From Aquilaria yunnanensis (lineage: Eukaryota > Streptophyta > Magnoliopsida > Malvales > Thymelaeaceae), in contig CM077593.1 in NCBI GenBank assembly GCA_039654915.1, positions 41,386,501 to 41,450,500 of the forward strand: a stretch of DNA of 64,000 bases, given 5' to 3'. Under the pieces are notes generated by a model that had not been told where the DNA came from, ran no database searches, and was given only the letters and a program-made list of their open reading frames with translations. This document shows, piece by piece, positions 33,006 to 43,695 of this stretch. Position 1 is the stretch's first letter, and the number at the start of each line of letters is the position of its first letter. The translations under genes were made by a program, and so were the position numbers.

Positions 33006-35464
33006 ATGTCGAATCTAGCCCCGTTGATGTCCGTCCGTCCTCTTCCCGAAAGCTTTCTCCTGCTTGAGTCTCATCCTTGCTGTACCACTTCGGAAAAAAT
33101 GACGAAGTCGATGGCCAAATTTTATCTCCCCTCTTACATCGTCCCGAGGTTGCCTATCCCGGGTACATACGGTTTTATGGCCCATTTGGGTGAAATTACC
33201 GTTTACCGAGCTCAATTGAAAGCCGGTCTTCGGTATCCTCTCCATCGGATGATATGCGAATTCTGTAAGTTTCACGGGATTGCCGTGCACCAGCTCTCTC
33301 CTAATTCTTATTCTTATTTCAACTCCTTCCTCTGCATGTGTGGGGTTTTTAAGATAAACCCCCACTTTCTTTTCTTTATGCAATATTACAAACTCCGCCC
33401 GGTCCCGAAGGGCGGCTTTTACTTCTTGCTTCCCCGAGGGTCTGGAAGCAAAAAATTCACCTTCACTTTCGATAATAAGGATAGCTGGCGAGGGTGGCAG
33501 AAGAAGTTCTTCTTCCTGTCGGTTCCCGAGTTTTGGAGCTACGTACCGACCAAGTGGGCTTCGGGGACCCTGAAGATCGATGTCGTCTACCCCCAGAAGC
33601 TTATAACTTTGGAGTTGGCGGCCGAGTTTGATAAGTTTGATCGACTTATTTGGGCGGTCGTAGACTGGGACCCTAGGTTCCTCCGCGTTCATTTTATCCC
33701 TTTCCTATTAAATGGGCCCTCATGACCGAGGAGGTCCTTTGGGAACTGGAGGAAGTGAATGCACACAAGGGTTGCCCAAACATGCCCGTGCCTGTTCTCC
33801 CAGGGAAGAAGGCATGGATAGTAATGCTTCTTCGGGATGAAAATTCATACGAGGCTTTTGCCGAGAGTAAGTCACCTTCCAGGATTTGATATATGTTTTG
33901 CTTTTGGACTTACACTAATGTTTTTTCCTTTTGCACAGATGGGCGATCAGGCTGCTGATTTTTACAAGTCCCTCTTTCTTGGTCAGGCCGAGAGGGGAGA
34001 GCAGGCGCGCAAGAAGGCATCTGCCAAGAGGAAGAAGGCCACCGGAGGTCCTTCCAAGGTGAAGAAGGCCAAGGCGGTTGCCATCCCTCCTATCCTCGAA
34101 GATGTGGTCGAAGTGCAGGATCGGTCTCCTGCTCATTCTCCGGCCCATGCTGATCCTCCCTCAGACTCTGCCACTCTCGGGGCAGCCTTGAGTCCAATCC
34201 TTACTGCCGAGACTTTGGCCGAGCACACATCCGCTCAGGAGCTTGAAGAGAGCAGGAGGAGAAAAGGCAAGAATATTCCCGGTGAAGTCCGAGAAGTGGA
34301 CAAGCCTGAAGATGATGTGGCCGAAGTTCCACCAGGTTGGTTCCTTAGCCATTCTTCTGCAAATCTTACTATTTTTCGTATCTATGATTTTTTAAATGAA
34401 TGGCTAAAGGATGATGTACTAACGAAACTTTAGCGTGATCTCGCAGAGGACATGCTTGTTGCTCCCTGGATGGAAACTCACGCCCGAAGAAGGGCTCTTC
34501 GGGATAGGCACATCTCGAAGGATAAAGTGCCGAGGGAGCCCTTCTAGACTTTCACGGAGGACATGAACTTGTTCTCCGAGGATAGTCAGTTGATGGCTCC
34601 CCAGATGGCGTCGAGTGTGATGACGAACGCCACTTTTTAGTCGCTCATCACTGAATGCCCAAATGAGGAAATCCTCACGACGAGGATGACTGAGCATGCC
34701 GCCCAGGTAGTTCTTTCTTCTTTTTTACTTAGAAAAATTTTCTTCTAAGTTTTTATCGCCTTCTGTAGCTCTTTGCGTACAGCGGATATTTTCGTGCCTG
34801 GGTGGCGAAGCAAATAGAGTCCCGCTCTCGGTCCGAGAATTCTCTGCGAAGAGCAAATGAGTTCTACGCCAAGTATGTCCTCAAGTATGGCGAACCGAAT
34901 AAGATTGCGAGGGAGAACATAGTGAATCTTCGGGCCGAGCTCTTGGAGAGCAAGAAGGAGCTCATCCTTGATTTTTTGGCCAAGGTCAAGGACCTCGGCT
35001 CAAAGTGTGCTGTTCTCTCTTTGGAGAACGAGGCCCTTCGGAAGGGGAAAACTAATGATGGTGAAAACCTTGCGAAGGCGCTCGCTTTGAACGCCGAGCT
35101 CCAGGCTGAGGTTGACTCTTTAAGGAAGGAAGCTAAAAAGAAGAAGAAGAAGCTCGAGAGGGAGGTTGCTGAGCTCACGGCCAAGCTGTCAGCCCTTAGT
35201 GCCGAGAAGGATCAATCCGACCAGATGACGAAGGTGTCTTACCAAGATGGCTTCTGCTTGGCGCGTCATCAGGTCTTTTCTCGGCACCCTGAGCTCGACC
35301 TCTGCTTCCTGTCTGCTCTGGACTTTCCCAAAGAGCCCAGGTGGACTTGGTCGAAGCTGGAGTTTCTCAACCTTCCTCCTGCTGGGCCTGTGCCTCCAGC
35401 TAATCCTGCTCAGGAAGAAGATGCCAACGCCGAGGAGACGCCGGACGCTCCGGCTCAACCATAG
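33006..35464 (+). pseudogene. Tat-1 antisense gene: Transposase_28-like domain plus coiled coil
   Basis: A plus-strand gene lies between pol and the 3' LTR, opposite to gag-pol. I infer four exons: 33006-33866, 33939-34335, 34447-34706 and 34769-35464. The introns have GT-AG ends, and intron 2 has the branch motif TACTAAC 24 bases before its acceptor. Exon 1 (MSNLAPLMSVRPL) resembles the plant 'putative gypsy type transposon' domain, with blocks such as GLRYPLHRMICEFC and KKFFFLSVPEFW. Exon 2 is rich in basic residues and may be nuclear. Exon 4 is a heptad-like coiled coil ending in a Pro/Ala/Glu-rich tail. Damage includes a one-base deletion near 33716, an intron 1 join out of register, and TAG at 34545 and 34638. 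Function is unknown. Confidence 0.75.
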
Positions 35465-35822
35465 GCTTTTTTTTTCTTCTATTTCTTTTTCTTGTAATCC
35501 TGCCCCTTTGTACCATTTGCCTTAGAAATTTTAATGAATATTTTTTCTCAAGTCTCCATTCTTTCCTCCGAATACGATTCTTTAGGAGTTAGTGTAATTC
35601 TATGTATGTATCTTCGGCGGACGTTCGAAATTATGTCTTCGGAAAGAGTCGTATTGGACCTTTCCCGTATTTTTCTGAGTTTTTAAACTCCATCAAAGAG
35701 CTATTTCCTTTTGGAAGAAAACCATTAAGAAGCCTTTTTCAATAACGCGACCATATTCGGCTTGTATTTTCGTTGGCGACTTCAGGGAGGAGTAGTCACA
35801 AGCTTTCTTTCAGAAAAAATGT
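35465..35822. other. Convergent intergenic gap in Tat-1
   Basis: This 358-base gap separates the end of the antisense gene from the end of pol, which converge here. It is T-rich after the antisense stop and has an AATGAA motif near 35530 that could act in 3' end formation. Confidence 0.5.
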
Positions 35823-37025
35823 CTAAGTATAGAATCTTTTCAGAGAGTTTGAATGCCAAGTATTTTTCAACTCTACTCCCTCGGTATCACCCCATTTGTA
35901 GAACCCTGAGCGAACTTCATCGAGGACCAAATAAGGTCCACTCTAGTTTGCCCGAAGTACCCCTTCTGATGGCTTGCGTGGCTCAAATTCGGCCTTTCGG
36001 AGGACGAGGTCTCTTTTTTTGATTTCTTTTCTTCTTACATGTTAGTTAGTAGCGTGAGCTATTCTTTGTTGTAAAGCCTTCCTCCCAAGTTCGGCCATTT
36101 CGCGATGTTCCTCGGCAAGGTCTAGTTTTGTCCTCAAGCCGAGGTTGTTTCCTCCTTCGTCGAATACTTGTATTCTTATCGAAGGCTGTATGACCTTAAT
36201 GGGGATGATGGCTTTTGTCCCATACATGAGTGAGAAAGGAGTTTCCCCGGTGGCCCTTCGGGGAGTCGTACGATAGCTCCATAGCACACTTGGAAGCTCT
36301 CCTGGCCATTTCCCCTTTGCCTCCTTTAGCCTATTCTTCAAGCCATCTTTTATTGTCCTATTGGATACCTCAACTTGCCCATTAGTTTGAGGGTGGGCTA
36401 CTGGAGCGAAATGCATTTTTATGCCAAGGTCAGCCACGAATTCCTGGAATCCTCTATCCGTAAACTGGGTTCCATTGTCGCCCACTATTACCCTTGGTAT
36501 GCCAAATCGGCACATGATGTTCTTCCACACAAACTTTTGGATATCCTTCACCGAGATTGATGCCAATGGCTCCGCTTCAATCCACTTAGTGAAGTAGTCC
36601 ATTGCGACTATGCAGAACTTCACGCCACCGGGAGCGCTTGGAAGAGGTCCGATGAGATAAATACCCCATACGGCGAAGGGGCAAGGAAAATTTGCTGAAG
36701 TTATTCTTTCCGAAGGTAACTTTTGGATGTTGACGTGCGTTTGGCAATTGTCACATCTTCGGACAAATTGCCTTGCATCTTTCCTCAAAGTAGGCCAAAA
36801 GTAACCTTGGCGAAGTAGTACCCTAGCAAGGGCGTCTGTTCCTATATGGGAGCCACAGGCTCCTTCGTGGACTTCTTCGAGTATTGTTCTAACATTATTT
36901 TTGCCTATGCATTTCTATAGGGGGCTCGCATACCCTTGTCTGTATAGTTCTTCTCCGATGAGGAAGTATCTTCCCGAGCGCTTTCGTACTTTTGTGGCCT
37001 CTTTGGGATCTTTAGGGAGTTCCGA
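35823..37025 (-). pseudogene. Tat-1 integrase, nearly complete with stops
   Basis: The integrase frame runs from a frameshift near 37015-37025 down to TAG 35823-35825. The zinc-binding region ends in RRCDNCQTH. Catalytic residues are visible in MDYFTKWIEAEPL (Asp), VGDNGTQF (Asp) and NGQVEVSNRTI (Glu). The long open part is 36042-36788. In-frame stops lie at 36915-36917, 36042-36044 and 35943-35945. The C-terminal region ends near LKRFYT. The Tat-2 integrase is its diverged counterpart. Confidence 0.88.
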
Positions 37026-38148
37026 AGTTGTTAGATATTTCTTGATGCCATCCTTCCCCCGAGGTTGCTACGCACATTAATTCTGTACTGGGTTGCTTTA
37101 GTACCTCGGTGGGTTCCTTGGATTTGGCCAAGGTGTCAGCTTGCGTATTATCTTTTCGGGGCACGTTTTCTATCTGTACCGAGTCAAACTCTTCAATGAG
37201 TTTTTTGACAAGGTCATGATATTTTGCCAAGGTTGGATCCTTTGCCGCGTATTCTCCTTTCGTCTACCGAACTACTAGCTGTGAGTCACTGTAGGCCATA
37301 AGGATTTTTATACCGACTTTTCTGGCCAGCTTTAGTCCTACTATGAGGGCCTCATATTCAGTGATGTTATTGGTAACATCAAAACCGAATTTGATTGCTT
37401 TAGTAGCTTCCATGCCTTCGGGCCCCTGAAGGACTATTCCAGCGCCCTGATGCTCTGTGCCTGACGCTCCGACAAAGAGCTTCCATTCTGGATCAACCTT
37501 TGCTCGGTCTTCCGCGATGGTTTCAGCATTCTTGATTTCTGGGATTTCGACAATGAAGTCTGCCAGTGCCTGGGCTTTTATTGCCCTTCTTGGCTCATAA
37601 GTGATATCGTACTCTTCGAGTTCGATACACCATTTTGATAATCTTCCCGAATGCTCTACTCTTTTCATTATGTCGCGTAGAGGCAGGTTACTTCGAACGG
37701 TGATGGTGTGTCCTTGGAAGTATGGTCGCAACCTTCTACCTACGAGTACTAAGGCGTAGATGGCCTTTTGAAGCAATGGGTATCTAATCTCGGCGCCATG
37801 TAGAGACTTGCTTACATAATATACTGGCCACTGCCTCCCACTTTCTTCTTTTACTAGGACCGAACTCACCACTTTTTCAGTAACTGCGAGGTAGAGGATG
37901 AGGGTTTCTCCTTCCTGAGGTTGCCAAAGCGTTGGCAGGTGAGTTAAGTAGCTTTTACGCTCATCCCAAGCTTTCTGGCATTCTGGGTTCCATGGATGCT
38001 CCTGGGTTCCGAAAGTGTCTTCGCCCTTGGGGGCTTTGGTGAGTACTTTGAAGAATGGTCGACATCGGTCGCCGTACCTGGAGATGAATCTACTAAGGGA
38101 AGTGATTCTTCCAGTAAGCCTTTGTATATCTTTGGTGGATGTGGGTGT
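37012..38148 (-). pseudogene. Tat-1 RT connection and RNase H
   Basis: The frame continues in register from the RT after a TGA at 38149-38151. It enters the RT thumb and connection (RLTGRITSLSRFISR) and then RNase H. RNase H shows WKLFVGASG, where the first catalytic Asp would be in YVDGAS, then GAGIVLQGPEG, NNITEYEALIVGL with Glu, and AYSDSQLVV with Asp. The apparent Asp-to-Gly change in FVGASG would inactivate it. TAG at 37264-37266 replaces a glutamine. The segment ends at a frameshift into integrase, an apparent one-base insertion. Confidence 0.85.
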
Positions 38149-39745
38149 TCAAAAATTTAGCAGGGCTTTGACTTTTTCAGGGTTGGCATTTATTCCCCTT
38201 TCTGATACCATAAACCCGAGAAACTTTCCTATACTTACTTTGAATACACACTTCTCAGGATTGAGACGTATGCCGAATTCCCGGAGTCGTTGGACGGTTT
38301 CGCCTAGGTCGGTGATATGATTACTAGGCATTTTGCTCTTGACTATCATATCATCAACGTATACCTCTATGTTTCTCCCAATTTGAGAATCAAATACCTT
38401 ATTCATCAGCCTTTGATAGGTGGCCCCTGCGTTTTTAAGCCCGAAGGGCATTCTGATGTAGCAGTAGGTACCAATTTCTGTGATGAAGGCCATTTTCTCT
38501 TCATCTTCGGGGTTCATCCGAATCTGATGATATCCGCTAAAGGCATCGAGGAAGCTGAGAAGCCCGTATTCGGTGGTTGCATCCACCAACTGGTCTATGG
38601 CTGGCAAAGGGTAAGAGTCCTTTGGGCAGGCGTCATTCAAATTTTGAAAGTCGATGCACATTCGGAGTTTTTCACTCCCCTCCTTCCTGGCAATAACCAT
38701 GTTGCTGAGCCATTTGAGGTATTTTAATTCTTTTATTACCCCGGCCTTGATGAGGCGGTTGACTTCTATTTTAACAAAGGAATTCTTATAAGCCGATAGA
38801 CTCCATTTTTTCTGCCGAACTGGCCTGGCGTTCGGTCGCACTCTAAGACTGTGGTGGATTATGCTGGGGTTGACCCCAGGCATATCTTTTGGTGAGTAGG
38901 CAAATAGATCTTTGTTCAAAAATAAGAATGATACAAGCCTCTTTTTGTCATCCTCGGCCAATTTTTTCTCGACTCGGGTGTTTCGGCTAGGGATCAACTC
39001 TACATCTTCTGTTTCTACTTTTTCCAGGCTTTCATTTTCCTCCTTCACTGTCTCTTTGCCCATCATGACTATTTTTTCCTTCGCTGAAGTCTGTACTTGG
39101 ATCTTTGGTGGGCTTTGTCTAGCCTTTGTGAAGACCTTTCTGACTTCGGTTTGGTCAATGAAGATCTTTGCGTCTCCGTCTTTGGTTGCGAAGGTGACTG
39201 TTAGGTACTTTACGTCTGGGCGGACGTGGAGATTGCCTTGAGTCTGCCTTCTAAGGATAGTATTGTAAGCCGATGGTACATCAATGACAATAAATCTTGT
39301 CATGATGGAGGCAATCAACTCTTCCTGGCTATGGGGCGAGATCCCTTTCAGCATCAAAGGCAGGTCGACATATCCGAGAACCGGAAGCTCGGAGGGTCCG
39401 ACGCCGAAGGTGGGGGAATTGACTGTGCTGAGATCGCCTCTTGGAATGCCTAATTTAGGCAGCAGATGGGAAAAGATGACGTCGGTGTTTGAGCCGTCAT
39501 CGAGGAGTACCCTTTTGACGTCCCAGTTTCCTATCCTTGCCATGACAAGGATTAGGTCGTCGTGGGGGAACTTTATTGTAGACCCGTCTCTATGAATGAG
39601 TCTGCTTGGCGAGTTCCCATACTCCATTACAGAGATTTCTCTTATCTTTCTCTTCCTCTCAGCCGAGGGTATCCCGGTAGTGATGGTTTGGATAACCCCC
39701 ACTGATGGTGGCAGATTCTTTTGAGGAATTTGGTCCCGACGTCTG
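38149..39745 (-). pseudogene. Tat-1 protease and reverse transcriptase
   Basis: This is the longest open frame in the window, over 500 codons. Protease: VKRVLLDDGSNTDVIF with Asp-Asp-Gly-Ser as catalytic motif, then FIVIDVPSAYNTI. RT: a WLSNMVIARK block, LRMCIDFQNLN, the first catalytic Asp in LSFLDAFSGYHQIRM, MPFGLKNAGATYQRLMN and YVDD at 38350-38361. The RT part looks intact up to a TGA at 38149-38151. Upstream the frame is cut by the solo copia LTR (39746-41162). That insertion adds 1422 bases including its duplication, a multiple of three, so gag and pol were originally one frame. Confidence 0.93.
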
Positions 39746-41162
39746 TGATGGGTTTCGGGAGCCAAATAGCGCAACAGAATTTAACAGAAACCCTCCAGGA
39801 TCCAAGTTAAACAGGGTAAACCGGGTGTTTGAAAATTTTCATACCTAATTTTCGGTTGAGATCTTTCACTCAACTGTAGAGTCGAATCACAAAACCTGAA
39901 AAGTTGACGTGTTCAGGCTCTCTATGGTATCCACACGAGCCTCTCGGGATCACCACGTTTCCACCACGTCCCGGTAGATGCGTTTCTCTTGCGCTTGCAG
40001 TGCTAGCTTGCATCCTCTAAGGAATTGCAAGAGAAGAGTGCGGCTGTCCTTTTGGGAGGCTAGGGCAAGGAGACCTGCGAATTTCTCACTAGAAGTTGTA
40101 TTTATAGTGAGACTCAACTTCCAGGCCTAATAGGTTTCAAAGCCCTAATCCAATTAGGCTTTAATTTTGGGCTTAATAATGGCTCAACTATTGGGCCCAT
40201 TATTAATACGAAATTATTGTAAAACCAAAACCCAAATTATTAGCCCATGCACTCTAATGATCCAAATAGCTCTATGTGTGCAACCCAATAGGCTCTTACC
40301 ACATTGGCAATGATCATAAATCACATTTATGATCATAAGCAATGAGCAGTGTCTAGCAACACATCATTGCTACCCAAGTGACAAGATTGTCGATGATTCG
40401 ACTAAACCTTTATGATCATCACCGATATATGCCATTGTCCCTTTGTCCAAGATATCAAGACTAAGCACGAAACATGGAATGTGTCACTCTCGTATAGCCC
40501 AATCTTTGGTTTCTTGATTACCGAGTAAACCAACTTAAACTGATGACATTGATATCATATATCAACTCATCTGAGCATGGCCATGCATTTTTCTAAGTCT
40601 TACTTTACCAAGGGGCTCGAAGATATCACTCCCGTTACATAGGAGGGACAAATCCCATCTTGATCATACAAATCCCTCCGCATGATATGTGACATACCCA
40701 ATGTCCTCCTTCAAGTTCACTCAGTTACGAGCAACAAAGGAAAGTATCAAAGTATGTGACTCACATGTAGGGAACCTTGATGATCTTAGGTCAAAGGACT
40801 ACATATACCATGATCACTATGAGATTCACTTATGACACTCATATAACGATCCATGTAGTGTTCTCATGGTGTGTCGGTCCAGTACACAAGTTCCCCAACT
40901 CGTACCAATTTGTAGACTACATATCTCATATTAGTCTCCACATATGCGAGTCATTATGTATTATTGCAACCCACTCCACAATAATACTAGACCAGGGATG
41001 TTTATGAATATCATTATTCTAGGGTTACAATTATGTTTGTTAAGTTACGCAGAAACAAAACAACAAACATAATTGCTGGATTAATGCCTTAATAAAATAT
41101 CATGACTCAATGTGCAAAAAATACAATCATCTCATGATTGGCTTTTGGGCACAACACTAACA
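39746..41162 (-). mobile_element. Solo copia LTR between gag and protease of Tat-1
   Basis: The 1417-bp LTR is in minus orientation: TGATGGGTTTC to CACTAACA on the plus strand. Flanking sites are GTCTG (39741-39745) and GTCTA (41163-41167), one mismatch. It matches the family LTRs throughout. It supplies the first residues of the open frame that runs into protease and the last residues of the gag frame; neither belongs to Tat-1. Confidence 0.95.
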
Positions 41163-41888
41163 GTCTATCCGAATCATACTCTTCGTCGTCCCCCTTCCTT
41201 TGCTCTTTTTTCCTTCCTTTTGGCGAAGGCATCCGCAAGTACCGGCGAAGTTGACCCTGCTTGATCAGGGACTCGATATATTTCCTTAGTTGAAAACAAT
41301 CCTCGGTGTCATGGCCGTGGTCTCGGTGAAATTGACAGAATTTCTTAATGTTCTTCTTGTTTTCCGAGGTCATGGCCTTTGGCCTTGGAACTGTGGTTCC
41401 TTGCCTTTCTAGCGCCATGAGGATGCTAGCTCTTGCGGTGTTCAAGGGAGTGAAAGTCATTGGCCTTTTCTCCCTTTGTTTTCGGGGCCTTTCCTCCTTA
41501 TTCTGATGTCGAAACTGATGGCTGGGCCCTTCGGGGTGTGGGTGCTCCCCTTTTGGTCCTCCCATTCTAAGCTCCTCGGCCGTCATATGCTGTTCGGCCC
41601 TTCTATAGAACTCCCCAAGGGTGTCTAGGGGGTCTTTGGAAAACTCATAGAAAAGTTGGGAGTCCCTCCGAAGTCCTCTAATCATCGCAAGGATGCGAAT
41701 TTCTGGCAAAAAATCAGGTACACTCAGCGCCTCTCGGTTGAACCTTTCAACATAGTCGCGAATGGTCTCCCCACCTTGCTGAGCTATGTCGAACATTTGC
41801 ACTGGCATTTTGGCGGTTGGCCTACTACCGATGAACTGTTGGGTGAAGGCAGTGGATAGCTCCTAAAAACTTAGCAAGCTTCCATGGG

Positions 41889-41946
41889 CCAGAGAGTTAT
41901 ACTATGCCATTGCTAGACCAGAGAGTTATACCATGCCGTTGCTGGA
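41889..41946. repeat. 29-bp tandem duplication in gag
   Basis: Units 41889-41917 and 41918-41946 both begin CCAGAGAGTTATA and differ at three positions. A length of 29 is not a multiple of three, so the duplication shifts gag. A partial third match begins at 41947. Confidence 0.95.
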
Positions 41947-42752
41947 CTAGAGAGTGTTACCTCGAAACACTTACAGAGAGTAGCATCATCTGCACCATGG
42001 AGTACCATGCTTCGCTTATATGTCGTCAAGTGTGCCTGGGGGTCATTACGCCCGTCGTAAGTTTCTAGGCGCGGCACCCTAAAATCACTGGGCATGGGCG
42101 CCTCCACCACCTCGCGCACAAAGGGTGACTCTTCTCCGGTGTAAGAGTCAAATAGCCTGGACCAGACTAGTTTTCGGGAGATCTGCCTCTCAACCTTCTC
42201 CAGTCTTCCCAGGATTTTCTCCATGAGTACAGCTGTGTTAAGTTCTCCTTGCTGCCTGGTGTTCGCCGATAATGGCGAATTTCTTCTCCTCCTCGGAGAA
42301 GAACTTTGACGGTGAGGAGACTGGGACCTTCGATAAAGGGATGCACTCCGTCGGCAGGAGGCCCTAGTTTCTTTTGGGGCTCCCCCCCCTGCTGGGTCGC
42401 GCCTCAACGGGTTCATTCTCTGTTGAAGACACATCGAGGGAGTCCCCGCTCCCTGAACTTCGGTGGGTGGACCTTGAACTCCTCTCCCGACATGCAGCCG
42501 GGGGAGAGGCCCTTCGGACCAGAGGAGGTTGGGGCAACCTCTGATCGAGCTGCTGAGTCATTTCGGCGACGATGGAGCGTTGGAAGTCTCGCAAGAAGCC
42601 TATCGTCACCGTTAGAGGACGATCGTCTTCCAGCACAGAAGCTTCTGCCACAGGTTGTGTGGTCGCCGGTTGAGCCTCGGGCGCAGGGGGGGACTTTGGG
42701 AGCCCTTTGTCCTTTGAGCGCTGAGTCTCTACGATGACGACCTGGGGGAGGG

Positions 42753-42770
42753 TTCCCACAGACGGCACCA
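42753..42770 (-). other. Tat-1 primer-binding site
   Basis: On the minus strand TGGTGCCGTCTGTGGGAA begins two bases after the LTR end at 42773. The motif resembles primer sites common in this branch of Ty3/gypsy. I do not assign the tRNA. Confidence 0.8.
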
Positions 42771-42772
42771 TA

Positions 42773-43690
42773 TGATGCCCATCAACATCTCCACTGTGTG
42801 TCATGATGATGGTGGCAGGAACTTTCGGTGGTGGAGGAACGTCCAGAGAAAATACATTCTGGGAGGACCGCCTGGAAGACACAGAAAGTAGGGGTTAAGA
42901 AGTCCCCGGAGTGTTTTTTCGGGGAGGAATCTCCGACGCCCAAGTCAGTGTTTGAAGGTGAAAGATAAGCAAAGGGGGTAAAGATTGTGTTATGGGGAGA
43001 ACCCCTTTACCTGTGATGCTTCCCGAATATTTATAGGAGGTAGATAGGAGAAGTTCGTTTGTCACAAGCTGCCCAAATCATGACATGTGTTCGGCTGGAT
43101 GTGATTCGTACCTTTAGAGGGGCTTTTAGCCGACCATAGGCCGTTCGGTCGAAAGCCTATGCCGCTCGAGAACGGCGTGTCAAAGCGTGTCTGGGGGCAG
43201 CGTGTCGGGAGCCGTACGAGTACGGTGTGTCAGAGACTCCTAAGCTGTCTAGTAGTACGTTCACGTGGCCTTTCTAGGTGACCGAATTCCCCCGAGGTCC
43301 AGAGGTTCCTCGGGGAGGTGAACATCTTCGGAGGGAGGTCCTTTGCTTTAAGCAAGACACCTTCGGCTGGACTTTCCCGAGGTTAGGCTCAAGTCCTTGG
43401 TGATGGTACTTTCGAGGATATGTCCCAAAGGTGGTCCAAAGAATAACCGAAGGCAGGCTTAGGCACATGGAGTCATTCCGAGGTTATCCTCAGGAGGAGT
43501 GATGACCCATTATGACCGAAGTTGGTCTGACGTGTCCCCTGAAGGTGACGCTTATCCGGCTTGTCCGAGGGTGCTTGAGACCCTCTCTTTGCCGAGGTCT
43601 GGTCGCCTGTTCCTTACCAAAGGTGATGCGTTGGCCCACGATGATGTATACGCGTGAGATCCTTCAGGGGCGATTGCCCTTCGGCTATCA
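42773..43690 (-). repeat. Tat-1 5' LTR
   Basis: This 918-bp LTR is bounded by TGATGCCC and GGCTATCA on the plus strand, so its ends form TGAT...ATCA. It contains TATAAATA (plus 43028-43035), a hairpin (42903-42925) and the gag start codon 32 bases before its 3' end. Confidence 0.93.
43028..43035 (-). promoter_or_regulatory. TATA box of Tat-1 5' LTR
   Basis: TATAAATA on the minus strand, about 255 bases before the LTR end, is equivalent to the TATA boxes at 643 and 3489 of related LTRs. Confidence 0.65.
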
Positions 43691-43695
43691 CCTAA

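Larger units (their letters stand above)
41168..42804 (-). pseudogene. Tat-1 gag, two frame disruptions
   Basis: Gag appears to start at ATG 42802-42804 (MTHSGDVDGHHM), inside the 5' LTR, and reads through the primer-binding site. The N-terminal part is proline- and arginine-rich. A frame change occurs in a run of eight C (plus strand) at 42382-42389. The capsid region then reads PRLETYDGRNDPQAHL to ATAWYNSL. A 29-bp tandem duplication at 41889-41946 again breaks the frame. The retained frame continues with AQQGGETIRDYVERFN to the knuckle FCQFHRDHGHDTEDC (C-x2-H-x4-H-x4-C). Two TAG codons lie near the duplication. Gag joins protease in the same frame once the solo LTR is set aside. Confidence 0.88.
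20891..43690 (-). mobile_element. Tat-1: Tat-type Ty3/gypsy element with antisense gene
   Basis: This is a complete minus-strand element bounded by TGATGCCC and GGCTATCA. A perfect duplication CCTAA lies at 20886-20890 and 43691-43695. In minus-strand order it has a 5' LTR (42773-43690), primer-binding site, gag, protease, RT, RNase H, integrase, an antisense spliced gene, a polypurine tract and a 3' LTR (20891-29909). It spans 22.8 kb but only about 10.8 kb is its own sequence. The rest is a full-length copia element, a solo Del LTR and a solo copia LTR. It sits inside the LTR of Tat-2. Stops and frameshifts in gag and pol make it non-autonomous now. Confidence 0.92.

Noticed and set aside
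33015..33692. A 225-codon minus-strand open frame
   Set aside because: It is the antisense shadow of exon 1 of the antisense gene. Its translation has no domain, while the plus-strand frame matches a known family and has a counterpart in Tat-2.
34424..34433. TTTAG as the acceptor of intron 2 in the antisense gene
   Set aside because: It lies too close to the TACTAAC branch motif and puts a stop in the joined frame. The CAG at 34444-34446 fits both distance and frame.
38317..38727. A 136-codon plus-strand open frame
   Set aside because: It overlaps the RT of Tat-1 on the other strand, where catalytic motifs are clear.
43005..43016. CAGGTAAAG splice-donor-like motif in Tat LTRs
   Set aside because: It is only about 15 bases after the TATA box, at or before the expected transcription start, so it is unlikely to be a real 5' splice site.
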